Shown piece after piece: positions 27,079 to 35,617 of a stretch of 64,000 nucleotides of DNA. The first letter of the stretch is position 1, and every line of letters starts with the position of its first letter. The notes below the pieces were generated by a model. It saw only the letters and a list, made by a program, of their open reading frames with translations. It did not search any database and was not told the origin of the DNA. Position numbers and translations under genes: made by a program. Location: the NCBI GenBank assembly GCA_041390025.1, contig JAWKQR010000025.1, forward strand, positions 14,083-78,082, in the 5' to 3' direction. Source of the DNA: JBFFMO01 sp041390025 (GTDB taxonomy: Bacteria; Myxococcota_A; Bradymonadia; Bradymonadales; Bradymonadaceae).

Positions 27079-28508
27079 GGTTTGGCCGTTGACCTTGAAG
27101 CTCGTGATGGCGCCGGCTCCGCTCGTGACGGTGCCGGTGACGTTGATGGTCCCCGCAGCCGGACCTTGATCGTCGCGCCACGTGGTGGGTAGGTGACGGT
27201 CAACGTCGGTCGGCAGCTAAATGATTGAACTACCGTGAAACCGCAACCCGTGATGGGGTCGCAGAAGTTCGCGGTACATGCGTTGTTGTCGTCGCACATC
27301 GAGGACGTATCGGTGTGTGTGCAGCCCGTCGCTGGATCACACGCGTCGGCGGTACACACGTTGTTGTCGTCGCAGTTCAGCGGTTGCGTTCCTGGCACAC
27401 AGCCACCGGCTGCGCACGTGTCGCCGACGGTACAGGCGTTGTTGTCATCGCAGGGCAGGGTGTTGTTGGCGTTGATAATGCCCACCGCCGGGTCGCACGT
27501 GTCGTCGGTGCACGGGTTGCCGTCGTCGGGGTTGACCGGCGCCCCAAGGCAGGCTCCTTGGGTGCAGGTATCGACGACCGTACACGCGTTGTTGTCGTCG
27601 CATGGGTTGGTGTTGAACGGGTAGATGCAGCCCTGGGTCGCGTCGCATGCTTCATCGGTGCAGGGGTTCGTGTCCGCGCAGCGATCCGAGATGTCCTCGT
27701 GTCCACACCCCGAGGCTTCTTCGCAGAAGTCGATGGTGCAGATGTTGTTGTCGTCGCAGTCGAGGCTCTGCTCGGCCATGCATTGACCGGCCTGGCAGAT
27801 ACTCGCCGTGGTGCACATCAATCCGAGGTCGCAAGCGATGCCGTCTTCTGGAGCAAAGACGCAGCCGGTCGCTGGATCGCAACTGTCTGTGGTACACGAG
27901 TTGTTGTCGTCGCAAGGCAGTCCCGGCCCCGGGACGCACTCGCCGTCGAGGCACGTGTCGCCGCTCGTGCACGCGTTGCCGTCGTTGCAGGACGCCGTGT
28001 TGTTCGTAAACGCGCATCCGCCAGCGCCGTCGCAGGCGTCGTCGGTGCACGCGTTGCCGTCGTCACACTCAAACGCGCTGCCCACGCACTCCCCTGCGAC
28101 ACACGTGTCACCCATCGTGCATGGATCGCCGTCGTCGCAAGCACCGGCGTCGGCTTTCGAGGTCCACTCGCTCGCGGATGTGACCACCAAACAAACCTCG
28201 CAGCTGTTCTCCGGGTTGGCTGCACCGTTGTCGACGCAAGCGCCGTCGATCTCGCATTGGTCGTCGGTGCAGCACGCGGCCGCGTCGTAGGTGTGCGCAC
28301 ACGTACCGCTTACGCAGCTGTCTGTTGTGCACGCGTCCCCGTCGTTGCAGTCCGTGCTGCACTCTTGGGTCGCATCCGAGCCCGCATCGGATACCGTGTT
28401 GTTATTGTTGGCGTTTTGTGACGAAGGGCTGTCGTCTCCGCACGATGAAATCGCGAGCGCACACAACAGCATACGCGCGATGTCCCAGATGCCCGGTGAT
28501 CGTTGCAT
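27042..28508 (-). CDS. N-terminal part of a Cys-rich lipoprotein, separated from its C-terminus by a frameshift
   Basis: The signal peptide and lipobox (LLCALAISSC) are followed by an Asn-rich linker and at least fifteen CDDNNxCTxDxCDPxxGC-type repeats up to the PTLTVTYPP segment. After about 27162 the printed frame degenerates into an Arg/Ser/Pro-rich tail, while the neighbouring frame continues as a sensible protein to 25432. One lost base in a C run explains this. The restored product is about 1025 residues. It is first in a two-gene operon with 23537-25435. A palindrome (28527-28542) lies 19 bp before the ATG and probably governs the operon. Confidence 0.78.
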   Translation of the reverse strand: MQRSPGIWDIARMLLCALAISSCGDDSPSSQNANNNNTVSDAGSDATQECSTDCNDGDACTTDSCVSGTCAHTYDAAACCTDDQCEIDGACVDNGAANPENSCEVCLVVTSASEWTSKADAGACDDGDPCTMGDTCVAGECVGSAFECDDGNACTDDACDGAGGCAFTNNTASCNDGNACTSGDTCLDGECVPGPGLPCDDNNSCTTDSCDPATGCVFAPEDGIACDLGLMCTTASICQAGQCMAEQSLDCDDNNICTIDFCEEASGCGHEDISDRCADTNPCTDEACDATQGCIYPFNTNPCDDNNACTVVDTCTQGACLGAPVNPDDGNPCTDDTCDPAVGIINANNTLPCDDNNACTVGDTCAAGGCVPGTQPLNCDDNNVCTADACDPATGCTHTDTSSMCDDNNACTANFCDPITGCGFTVVQSFSCRPTLTVTYPPRGATIKVRLRGPSTSPAPSRAEPAPSRASRSTAKPWPSTRLTARSR

Positions 28509-28526
28509 CGTCGCTCCAGCGAACGA

Positions 28527-28542
28527 GTAAGTGAATACTTAC
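28527..28542. promoter_or_regulatory. 16-bp palindromic operator candidate
   Basis: GTAAGTGAATACTTAC has perfect 6-bp arms around GAAT. It lies 19 bp upstream of the Cys-rich lipoprotein ATG. It matches 14 of 16 bases of a site at 54348-54363 in front of the acyl-CoA dehydrogenase gene. Size and symmetry suit a TetR-family repressor. Confidence 0.6.
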
Positions 28543-28585
28543 AAAGGTGCGGGTTTTCACTCGCCACGTCAAATGCGACCGCTCG

Positions 28586-31500
28586 CTACTGCAAGGGCAC
28601 GCGTATGTGGGCGAGCAATTCGCGGACGGTGCGGGCCAACCCTGCGTGGTTGACCGACAGGATCTCGTAGGCGTTTCTCAACGGGGTTTCGATGGCAGGC
28701 AGGCGGTCGTCGGGGTCGAGCTCGGCTTCAAGCACGCGAAGCTGAGACATGATCACAAACTGGTCGTCCGCCAAGGCAGCGCACTCCAACAAAGCCGCTG
28801 TGGCGAGCATGGAATAACGATGAAGACCAATCTCGGCGAACGCTTCGGCGCAGTCGTCCAAATCCCCAAGCACCCCGTCGAGCTGTCCGGCCCGAAGCCG
28901 CACGTAGGCTCGGTTGTAGCGGGTGACCCACACGGCCGTCGCGCCGATCGAACCGTAGGTAATCTCCGCCCGGTCGAAGCCAAGCAGCGCATCGGTGACC
29001 TTGCCTTGCGCGAAGTCCACCTTGGCGATGCCGTCGGTGATGTGCGCCTCAAGGTCGCGCAACCCCATGCGCCGCGCGAACTCCAGCGCTTCGTCGTAAC
29101 ACTCGCGCGCGCGGGTGGGTTTCTCGGGCGCCAAGATGTCGCCAGCGAGCGTCAGCGCGCAGGCGAGCCCCTCGATGTCATCAAGGCTTCGGTAGACGTT
29201 CAAGGCGTCATGGAGATGTGCGAGCGCTTCATGCGATCGCCCGCTCGCGTGCAACACGCCGGCGATTTCACCCGTGAGCCGCGCCATGGCACGCTCGTTT
29301 TTCTCGGGCGACATCAACATGGTGGCCCGCTCACCTGCAGCGAGCGCGTCGTTGTAGCGGCCGAGGGCGCTCAGAAGGCGAAGCTGAATCGCAAGCGTTT
29401 CCGCCAAGATATCTGTCCAGCCGTTTGCCTCGGAGAGCGCGGCAAGCTCGGCAGCGCGGGTTTGGCAGATGTCAAACCCAAGCGACTGCGCATCGATCGC
29501 CAGCTGCACCAAACGTGCGAGACCCCAGCGCGCGTCGGATCCGGAAATCTGCAATGCGGTCAGCGCATCGATCGCCTGATTCAACACGAATTGCGCGACG
29601 TGGGGGCTTTCAAACGCGGCCGCGGCGTAAGCTGCTGCGAGGCGCGGAGCGATGGGGCCTTCGGGATCGCCAGAGCGTTCCAAGTGGTTCGCGATCAAGG
29701 ATGGGTCGGCGCCGCGCTCAGCTAGAGAACGTGCGGTTTGCGCGTGAATCTCTTGCAGCCACTGCGGCGACGCCTCCTCGAGCACCCGCTCACGCAGCGT
29801 GTAATGGTCAAAGACCAGATCTTTGCCCCGCCGTGCAACCACGCGGAGTCGTTCGAGTGCGCTCAGCGTGTTCGTGTTGGGCGGATAGCCCATGCGCGAC
29901 ATCACATCGGCCCAAAGGCCTTCGTCGACGCGAACGCCAATCGCTGCAGCGACCTCCAAGGCGGCGCGCCCAAACTCGGGCAATTCGGCATCGACGCCGG
30001 CCAACGCCCGGCCCCACGCAGTGGCCAAGCTTGGCTGAACGCCGTCGACGTCGTGTTTGACGGCGGTCACGGCCAACAATGGGTTTCCGCGCGACATCAC
30101 GACGATGTTTGCGCGCTGGTCTGGCGTGAGGTCGACCCACCGGCTCAAAAGCCCATCGACTTCGTTGGGCGCAAGGTTGCCCACCTTGACCTCTCGCATG
30201 CGCTTGTCAAAGCGCTCTCGCCAATGCTGCATGCGGGGAGCCGCGCTGTGGGCTTCATGATCGGACACCGTCACCACGATGAGGGCGGAAAGCCCCGGTG
30301 TGGACATGGCGGCCTCGCAAAAGTCCATCGCGTTGGTCGATCGGTTGGCGTCGTCGAGCAGGATGATCGGGACGCGTGATCCCGCGACCTCTTGCAGCGC
30401 ACCAAACGTGACGCGGTTTGCGAACTGCGGCGTCAGACGCGCTTGGGTGTTGCTCCCGAGCAACGTCGGTTCCACCACCCCCATCAACGCATCGACGCCG
30501 TATCCGCCGCCCAATCGCTCGGCGATCAGGGCAGGTGCGTCAACCACGGAGCGTCCACGTACGCCGAGCGCATTGGACAACATCACCGCGATGGGATCGA
30601 CGAGATCACCATCCATGAAGGTTGCTCGGTACCATCGCGCCCGGCCTGCGGCCTCTTCGAGCTCGGCAAAATGCCGCGCCAATCGCGATTTGCCAGCGCC
30701 CGCGGCACCGTGCAAGACCACCAACCGCACTTCACGTCGTGTCAGCGCGTCGTCAAAGTGGTCCGCCAATCCGCGCAGCTGCTCGGACCGCCCGACAAAT
30801 GGTGGGTCTCGCAGCGACGCGAGATTCGCAGAGACCGCCGGGCTCGATTTTGGCCGCCGCGGCTCTGGCGTCGCGTTTGCGATGGCGCGACGCCACGCAT
30901 CAAACGCCTCGGTCGCTCCCGGGAACCGGACCCCATGGGCCTTGCCGAGCGCACGCCGGATCCACCCGACCACCGCTGGGGGAACCTCGAACAACGGTTG
31001 TGGTTCGGCCGGCAGCTCGTCACGCGCATGGCTGACGCCCATCGTCAGGTAGTCCCCCTGAGCAAATGGCGGCCGGCCGTAGACCCACTCAAAGACCATG
31101 CAGCCAAGTGCGTAAATGTCCGTCCACGGTCCGTACAAATGGGTGGCGTCCGAAAACTGTTCGGGTGCCATGTACTGCGGCGTTCCCATGGGGGTCGTGC
31201 GCGAACTTTGCGGTGCGTCACTCGCCACCGCCTGCCCGAAGTCCGCGATCTTGACGTCCAAGGTCACGGGGTCGGTCAGCAGCAGGTTCGACGGCTTGAG
31301 ATCGAGGTGCAGCACGTGACGAGCGTGCGCGTAGGCGAGGGCCTCAAGAACCCGCGAAACCACGATGTCCACGTCTTCAAGATTCGATGGAGGATGCTCG
31401 TGCAGCGTGCCGTGGTCGCTCGACTCCATGGCCAACCACGTCCGATCTTGCGTGTGGCCATAGTCCAGAACGCGCACGATGTTTGGATGGTCGAGGTGAG

Positions 31501-31663
31501 CCGCTGCGGCAATTTCGCGATCGAGCGGCTGGCCGGCCACCTGCGTGTGCGGCACCTTTACGGCAACTTCGCGCCCTTGCGCGTCGAGCGCCGCAAACAC
31601 TTTTGCGCCGCCGCCGGCCCCCAAGGTTCGAATGCGTGTAAATGGACCAATGAGTTTTGTCAT
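28586..31663 (-). CDS. Ser/Thr protein kinase with AAA/STAND ATPase and TPR-like repeats
   Basis: 1025 residues from ATG 31663 (MTKLIGPFTRIRTLG). The kinase domain (about 1-265) has glycine loop GAGGGAKV, VAVKVP lysine, DFG in IADFGQA and MAPEQ. The catalytic loop reads HLDLKPSN, so the usual HRD arginine is Leu (a non-RD kinase), while Asp, Lys and Asn are kept. A PFVGR segment leads into an ATPase (about 300-640) with Walker A GAAGAGKS and Walker B-like IILLDDAN. Helical repeats fill the rest. No transmembrane helix is seen, so it is cytosolic. It stands alone, with its start about 120 bp from the divergent dCMP deaminase gene. A few codons upstream remain possible as the start. Confidence 0.88.
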   Translation of the reverse strand: MTKLIGPFTRIRTLGAGGGAKVFAALDAQGREVAVKVPHTQVAGQPLDREIAAAAHLDHPNIVRVLDYGHTQDRTWLAMESSDHGTLHEHPPSNLEDVDIVVSRVLEALAYAHARHVLHLDLKPSNLLLTDPVTLDVKIADFGQAVASDAPQSSRTTPMGTPQYMAPEQFSDATHLYGPWTDIYALGCMVFEWVYGRPPFAQGDYLTMGVSHARDELPAEPQPLFEVPPAVVGWIRRALGKAHGVRFPGATEAFDAWRRAIANATPEPRRPKSSPAVSANLASLRDPPFVGRSEQLRGLADHFDDALTRREVRLVVLHGAAGAGKSRLARHFAELEEAAGRARWYRATFMDGDLVDPIAVMLSNALGVRGRSVVDAPALIAERLGGGYGVDALMGVVEPTLLGSNTQARLTPQFANRVTFGALQEVAGSRVPIILLDDANRSTNAMDFCEAAMSTPGLSALIVVTVSDHEAHSAAPRMQHWRERFDKRMREVKVGNLAPNEVDGLLSRWVDLTPDQRANIVVMSRGNPLLAVTAVKHDVDGVQPSLATAWGRALAGVDAELPEFGRAALEVAAAIGVRVDEGLWADVMSRMGYPPNTNTLSALERLRVVARRGKDLVFDHYTLRERVLEEASPQWLQEIHAQTARSLAERGADPSLIANHLERSGDPEGPIAPRLAAAYAAAAFESPHVAQFVLNQAIDALTALQISGSDARWGLARLVQLAIDAQSLGFDICQTRAAELAALSEANGWTDILAETLAIQLRLLSALGRYNDALAAGERATMLMSPEKNERAMARLTGEIAGVLHASGRSHEALAHLHDALNVYRSLDDIEGLACALTLAGDILAPEKPTRARECYDEALEFARRMGLRDLEAHITDGIAKVDFAQGKVTDALLGFDRAEITYGSIGATAVWVTRYNRAYVRLRAGQLDGVLGDLDDCAEAFAEIGLHRYSMLATAALLECAALADDQFVIMSQLRVLEAELDPDDRLPAIETPLRNAYEILSVNHAGLARTVRELLAHIRVPLQ

Positions 31664-31782
31664 AGTAACCAGTGTCCCCGTCAAACCAAGCGAGACACTA
31701 TCACTGACCGTTGCCCGCCCGCTAGGCCGATGACACATCGGTCCACCCGGTGCTAAGCTTTAGCACTCGTTTTGGAGCGTCG

Positions 31783-32265
31783 ATGAAAGACAAACATGTA
31801 CGCATTCGCATTGAGCAATGTTTGGCCCTCGCCAAAGCCTCAAACTGTCCTCGCCGGAAATTTGGAGCCCTGCTCTTGGACCCCGAGCGCAACGTCGTGT
31901 TGATGGATGGGTACAACGGCGGACCACGCGGCGGCGGGGAACTTTGTGGCGGTGATGAGTGCCTGCGTGACACGTTGCATGTCGAGTCCGGGACGCGCAT
32001 GGAGATCGGATGTCATCACGCTGAAATGAACGTGATCTGCAACTGCGCAGCCTCTGGTGTCGCCACAAAAAACGCCTGGATTCTGGTCACCGGCGAACCG
32101 TGCATGATGTGCGCAAAACTGATCCATCATGCGGGGATCGCCAAGGTCATCGTGGTCGGCGGCGGTTACGCGGGCGAAAACGGCGTGGACTACCTCATGG
32201 CCCACGGCGTGATGGTTGAGTCGGTCGAGGGGCCACAAGACCCCCGACTTAGCGTGATTTCGTGA
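31783..32265 (+). CDS. dCMP deaminase-family zinc enzyme
   Basis: 160 residues, cytidine/deoxycytidylate deaminase fold. Zinc ligands and catalytic Glu are in CHHAEMN (about residue 80) and PCMMC (about 106-109). The length and the insert before HAE (GGDECLRDTLHVESG) match dCMP deaminases, which convert dCMP to dUMP for thymidylate synthesis; related ComEB and tRNA/cytidine deaminases cannot be excluded. ATG 31783 follows a TTTTGGAGCG site. rsgA starts 8 bp after its stop, so they form an operon. Confidence 0.88.
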   Translation: MKDKHVRIRIEQCLALAKASNCPRRKFGALLLDPERNVVLMDGYNGGPRGGGELCGGDECLRDTLHVESGTRMEIGCHHAEMNVICNCAASGVATKNAWILVTGEPCMMCAKLIHHAGIAKVIVVGGGYAGENGVDYLMAHGVMVESVEGPQDPRLSVIS

Positions 32266-32272
32266 GGTCCGC

Positions 32273-33325
32273 GTGAGCCGGTTGCGTGAGTTAGGATTTC
32301 GCGGCGATGTCCACCGCGACGACGGTTCGTTTGTCGGACGTGTGTCTGCAGACTACGGCATCCAATTTGAGGTGTGGGCCGAACATGGCGTTCAACGCGC
32401 CATCGTGCCGGGCAAGAATCGCGCGGAACTTAGCCCCGCCGTGGGGGACTTTGTGGTGCTGACCCCAAGTGATGACGGCGTGTGGGTCATCCGCGAAATC
32501 CTTGAGCGCCGCACCGAGCTTGTCCGCCAAGCGGCGGGCAAACGCACCAAGGCCCAGGTGATCGGGGCGAACCTCGACACGGTGTTTGTGGTCAGCTCGA
32601 TGAACCAAGAGTTCAAGGCACGCCGGATTGAACGGTACATCGCCGCGGTGCAACGCTCGGGTGCAACCGCCGTCGTGGTGTTGAACAAGGCTGATCTTGC
32701 CGACGACCCCGAAGCCTATCTCAACGAGGCCAGGGCGGCCGCGCCCGGCGTCGAGGTCATCGGCATGACCGCGCTCGACGCTGAGAGCGTTCGCGCGCAC
32801 CTCGCCAAGTGGCTGCGCCCTGAACAGACTGTAGCGTTCGTGGGAAGCTCAGGCGTGGGGAAGTCCACGATCATCAACAACTTGCTTGGGACGGCCGAGC
32901 AACGCGTGTCCGAGATCCGCCTCGACGACGACGAAGGGCGTCACACGACCACCCATCGCCAATTGTTCGAGCTGCCCGGGGCCGGCATGTTGTTGGACAC
33001 GCCGGGCATGCGTGAGCTCCAGCTTTGGGGGGACGAAGACGACATCGAGGATGCTTTTCCCGACTTGGAGGAGCTTGCGTTGCACTGCCGCTTCGCCGAT
33101 TGCGAACACGCCGCTGAACCGGGATGTGCGGTTCAAGGTGCCGTCGCCGACGGAACCTTAGACGTTGCGCGGGTCGATGCGTGGCGCAAGCTCAAACACG
33201 AGCTCGCGTTTCAGGCGAGAAAGACCGATGTCGCCGCGCAGATCGCCGACAAGCGCCGCACCAAGTCCTTCCAGAAGGGCTATCGGCAGACCCTAAAACA
33301 CCATCGTAAATACAAAGACGATTAG
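32273..33325 (+). CDS. rsgA: Ribosome small-subunit-dependent GTPase RsgA
   Basis: 350 residues. RsgA is a circularly permuted GTPase that checks late maturation of the 30S subunit. Order of parts: N-terminal OB fold (about 15-90); G4 motif NKAD (about 142); G1 GSSGVGKS (about 190); G3 DTPG (about 243); then the zinc-binding CRFADCEH-x5-C region (about 273-290) and a helical tail. The start is GTG 32273 with a GTGAGG site in the preceding intergenic bases. It is expressed with the dCMP deaminase gene. Its stop overlaps the stop of the convergent DUF1963 gene by 4 bp. Confidence 0.95.
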   Translation: MSRLRELGFRGDVHRDDGSFVGRVSADYGIQFEVWAEHGVQRAIVPGKNRAELSPAVGDFVVLTPSDDGVWVIREILERRTELVRQAAGKRTKAQVIGANLDTVFVVSSMNQEFKARRIERYIAAVQRSGATAVVVLNKADLADDPEAYLNEARAAAPGVEVIGMTALDAESVRAHLAKWLRPEQTVAFVGSSGVGKSTIINNLLGTAEQRVSEIRLDDDEGRHTTTHRQLFELPGAGMLLDTPGMRELQLWGDEDDIEDAFPDLEELALHCRFADCEHAAEPGCAVQGAVADGTLDVARVDAWRKLKHELAFQARKTDVAAQIADKRRTKSFQKGYRQTLKHHRKYKDD

Positions 33326-34149
33326 AAGTTCGCGCCCACGACAACGCTGCGGCTGAGATCCCCACGTTCGAAGTCTGTGGTGGGGGCGATCACGTAGATG
33401 ACGTTCGAGCCCCAGCCAAAGTCCGCCTCGTTGTCAAAGTCCAACCGCAGCAACATCGTCCAGGCCGAGATGTCTGTGGGCAAACCCGGCGGCGGTTCAA
33501 AACCGTAGTGTTCAAACAGCCCGGCTGCGCGCCAGCCGCCCAGCTGGTGGGTGCCCTCGGTCCAGCCCAGTTGTTCGACCGGTAACCAGTCGATCAACAC
33601 ATCCAGAGCATCTTGCGGGAAGCCTTCAAACAAGGCCAAGAACTCCGCATCCGTGCTCGGCAAGCTCCACGCGGGGACGACATCGACCGCACACTCGTAA
33701 CGGCCCACCGAGTCCGGAGAGCAAGGCACGGTCTTGGATTTCTTGGGATCGGCAAACCATCGAACGCGAAAGGACTCGTCGATGGGCGAGGTGTCGACCG
33801 CGAGGATTCCCTGCGCTGGAAAGCCCAGATGGGTGACGTCGGTCTCGGCGAAGTTGAGCTGGAACAAAAAAGCAAAACCGCCCCAATTGCTGCCTTCGTC
33901 GTAGGGCAGTCCCCCAAATTTGGTGCGCATCAGGGGCAGCACCGGGGTCGCCGTCGGGCGTCGAAACAGCGCGGACAGGCCTTGGTTTTTGAGCGGATAC
34001 TCGGACACACGGCGTGCGCGCAGCATGGCGCACTCGCGCAATCCACGATGCGCCCGTTCGAGCACGTCCGCAGGCTTGACGTCACACACCGCCTTGAGGT
34101 CGTCGACGATGTCGACATCCAGCTCCAAAACCGGACGCTCTTCGTTCAT
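33322..34149 (-). CDS. DUF1963 (YwqG-like) protein
   Basis: 275 residues. Recognisable DUF1963 pieces are FGGLPYDEGSNWGGFAFLFQLNF near residue 80 (first half), LGFPAQGILAVD, and the C-terminal LLRLDFDNEADFGWGSNVIYVI. The family has a beta-rich fold of unknown biochemical role. Its ATG overlaps the stop of the 2-hydroxyacid oxidase gene by 4 bp, so the two are co-translated. No signal peptide is present, so it is cytosolic. Confidence 0.8.
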   Translation of the reverse strand: MNEERPVLELDVDIVDDLKAVCDVKPADVLERAHRGLRECAMLRARRVSEYPLKNQGLSALFRRPTATPVLPLMRTKFGGLPYDEGSNWGGFAFLFQLNFAETDVTHLGFPAQGILAVDTSPIDESFRVRWFADPKKSKTVPCSPDSVGRYECAVDVVPAWSLPSTDAEFLALFEGFPQDALDVLIDWLPVEQLGWTEGTHQLGGWRAAGLFEHYGFEPPPGLPTDISAWTMLLRLDFDNEADFGWGSNVIYVIAPTTDFERGDLSRSVVVGANF

Positions 34150-35417
34150 CCTTGGCGCACCAACGTGTCGGGAGTTATCTCGGCCACCGAACGTGCGCCC
34201 GCAAGCCCCATCGTCAAGTCGAAGTCGGCTCGGAAGTTTTGCAGGACCTCACGCACACCTTCTTCGCCCGCGAGCGCAAGGCCCCAGATGTACGGTCGGC
34301 CGATGCACGCTGCACGCGCGCCGAGCGCGAGTGCTTTGTAGATGTCCGCGCCGCTACGAATCCCGCTGTCAAACACGATGGGATAATCGGGGCCGACCTT
34401 TTCAACGATCGCTTTCAACGCGTCGAGCGACCCAATGGCGCCATCCACCTGTCGTCCGCCGTGATTGGATACGATCAGCCCATCAATGCCTTCGTCCTTG
34501 GCGCGTTGTGCGTCGTCGGGGTGCTGAACGCCCTTCAACAGAATCGGCAGCTTGGTGTGCTCACGCAAGAACGGCAGATCTTCCCAGGTCAGGCTGGGGC
34601 GCGTGTAGATGCCGATGAACTGACGCACCGCCGCAAGTGGCTTGCCCGAGCGCACGTTGGTCAGCAAATCGTCCGGGTAGTTGGTCATCAGCTGCGCAAA
34701 CACCTTCAACGTGTTCAGATTCACCGTGCGTTTTTCGTCGAGCTCGCCGCCCTCCGGCTTGATGTCGAGCAGTTTCTGGAACACCGGGTCCGAGGTGTAT
34801 TGTGCAATGCCTTTGCCGCGCAGGAAGGGCAGATACGCCAAATCTAGGTCACGGATTCGCCAGCCGAGCAAGGTCGTGTCCAAGGTCACGCAGATCGCTT
34901 CGCAGCCGCACGCCTCGGCCCGTTCCACGAGGCTCGCCACCAAGTCGTTCGACTTCGACCAATAAAGCTGAAACCATCGGGGCGATTGGCCCATGACCGC
35001 GGCACATTCTTCCATCGAGACGCTGGCCTGATTCGAGAAAATCATGGGCACGCCTTCGGACGCACACGCCTTGGCTGTGGCGAGGTCCGCATCGTCGTGG
35101 GCCATCTCTTGGACGCCGATCGGAGCGAGCATGATGGGGCTGTCGAGCTTGCGGCCAAACAACTCCACGCTGGTGTCGCGGACGGACACATCCTTGAGCA
35201 TCTTGGGCACGATGCGCCAACGTTCAAAGGACTCTCGGTTTTCGCGCACGGTGGACTCGATGCCGGCGCCACCCGCGACGTAGGCAAACGCCTCGGGACT
35301 CATCACCTCACGGGCGGCCCTTTCGAGGGCTTCCATGTCGATGGGGACCGCGGGGTATGTGCCGGCGAGTCCTTTAACGTAAATGTCCGATTGTCGTTTG
35401 CGTCCGAATTCACTCAT
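34146..35417 (-). CDS. FMN-dependent 2-hydroxyacid oxidase/dehydrogenase (lactate monooxygenase-like)
   Basis: 423 residues, TIM-barrel FMN enzyme that oxidises an L-2-hydroxy acid such as lactate. Visible motifs: PIMLAPIGVQEMAH (FMN-binding first strand), the catalytic base and substrate-binding His/Arg in SNHGGRQVDG (about residue 320), LPILLKGVQHP with the FMN-contacting Lys, and the glycine-rich phosphate site DSGIRSGADIYKALALGA. The length and the insert around 200-270 are nearer to lactate 2-monooxygenase than to LldD. The exact substrate is uncertain. It leads a two-gene operon with the DUF1963 gene. Confidence 0.88.
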   Translation of the reverse strand: MSEFGRKRQSDIYVKGLAGTYPAVPIDMEALERAAREVMSPEAFAYVAGGAGIESTVRENRESFERWRIVPKMLKDVSVRDTSVELFGRKLDSPIMLAPIGVQEMAHDDADLATAKACASEGVPMIFSNQASVSMEECAAVMGQSPRWFQLYWSKSNDLVASLVERAEACGCEAICVTLDTTLLGWRIRDLDLAYLPFLRGKGIAQYTSDPVFQKLLDIKPEGGELDEKRTVNLNTLKVFAQLMTNYPDDLLTNVRSGKPLAAVRQFIGIYTRPSLTWEDLPFLREHTKLPILLKGVQHPDDAQRAKDEGIDGLIVSNHGGRQVDGAIGSLDALKAIVEKVGPDYPIVFDSGIRSGADIYKALALGARAACIGRPYIWGLALAGEEGVREVLQNFRADFDLTMGLAGARSVAEITPDTLVRQG

Positions 35418-35617
35418 CGATCATCCTTTGGCTTGGTAACTCCGACGATTTATCACAACGTTTGCGACGGGGCACACCGGATAAGTCGACAACGGGCCAA
35501 AGTGCGGTAAGACGGGAAGCTGAGGATGTAGGGCACAAGGGACGGGCTTTTGTCTTTTGATGCAGATTTGCACATCATGCTCAGGCGAAGCGCAGACATC
35601 ACATCATTGGGCGATTC

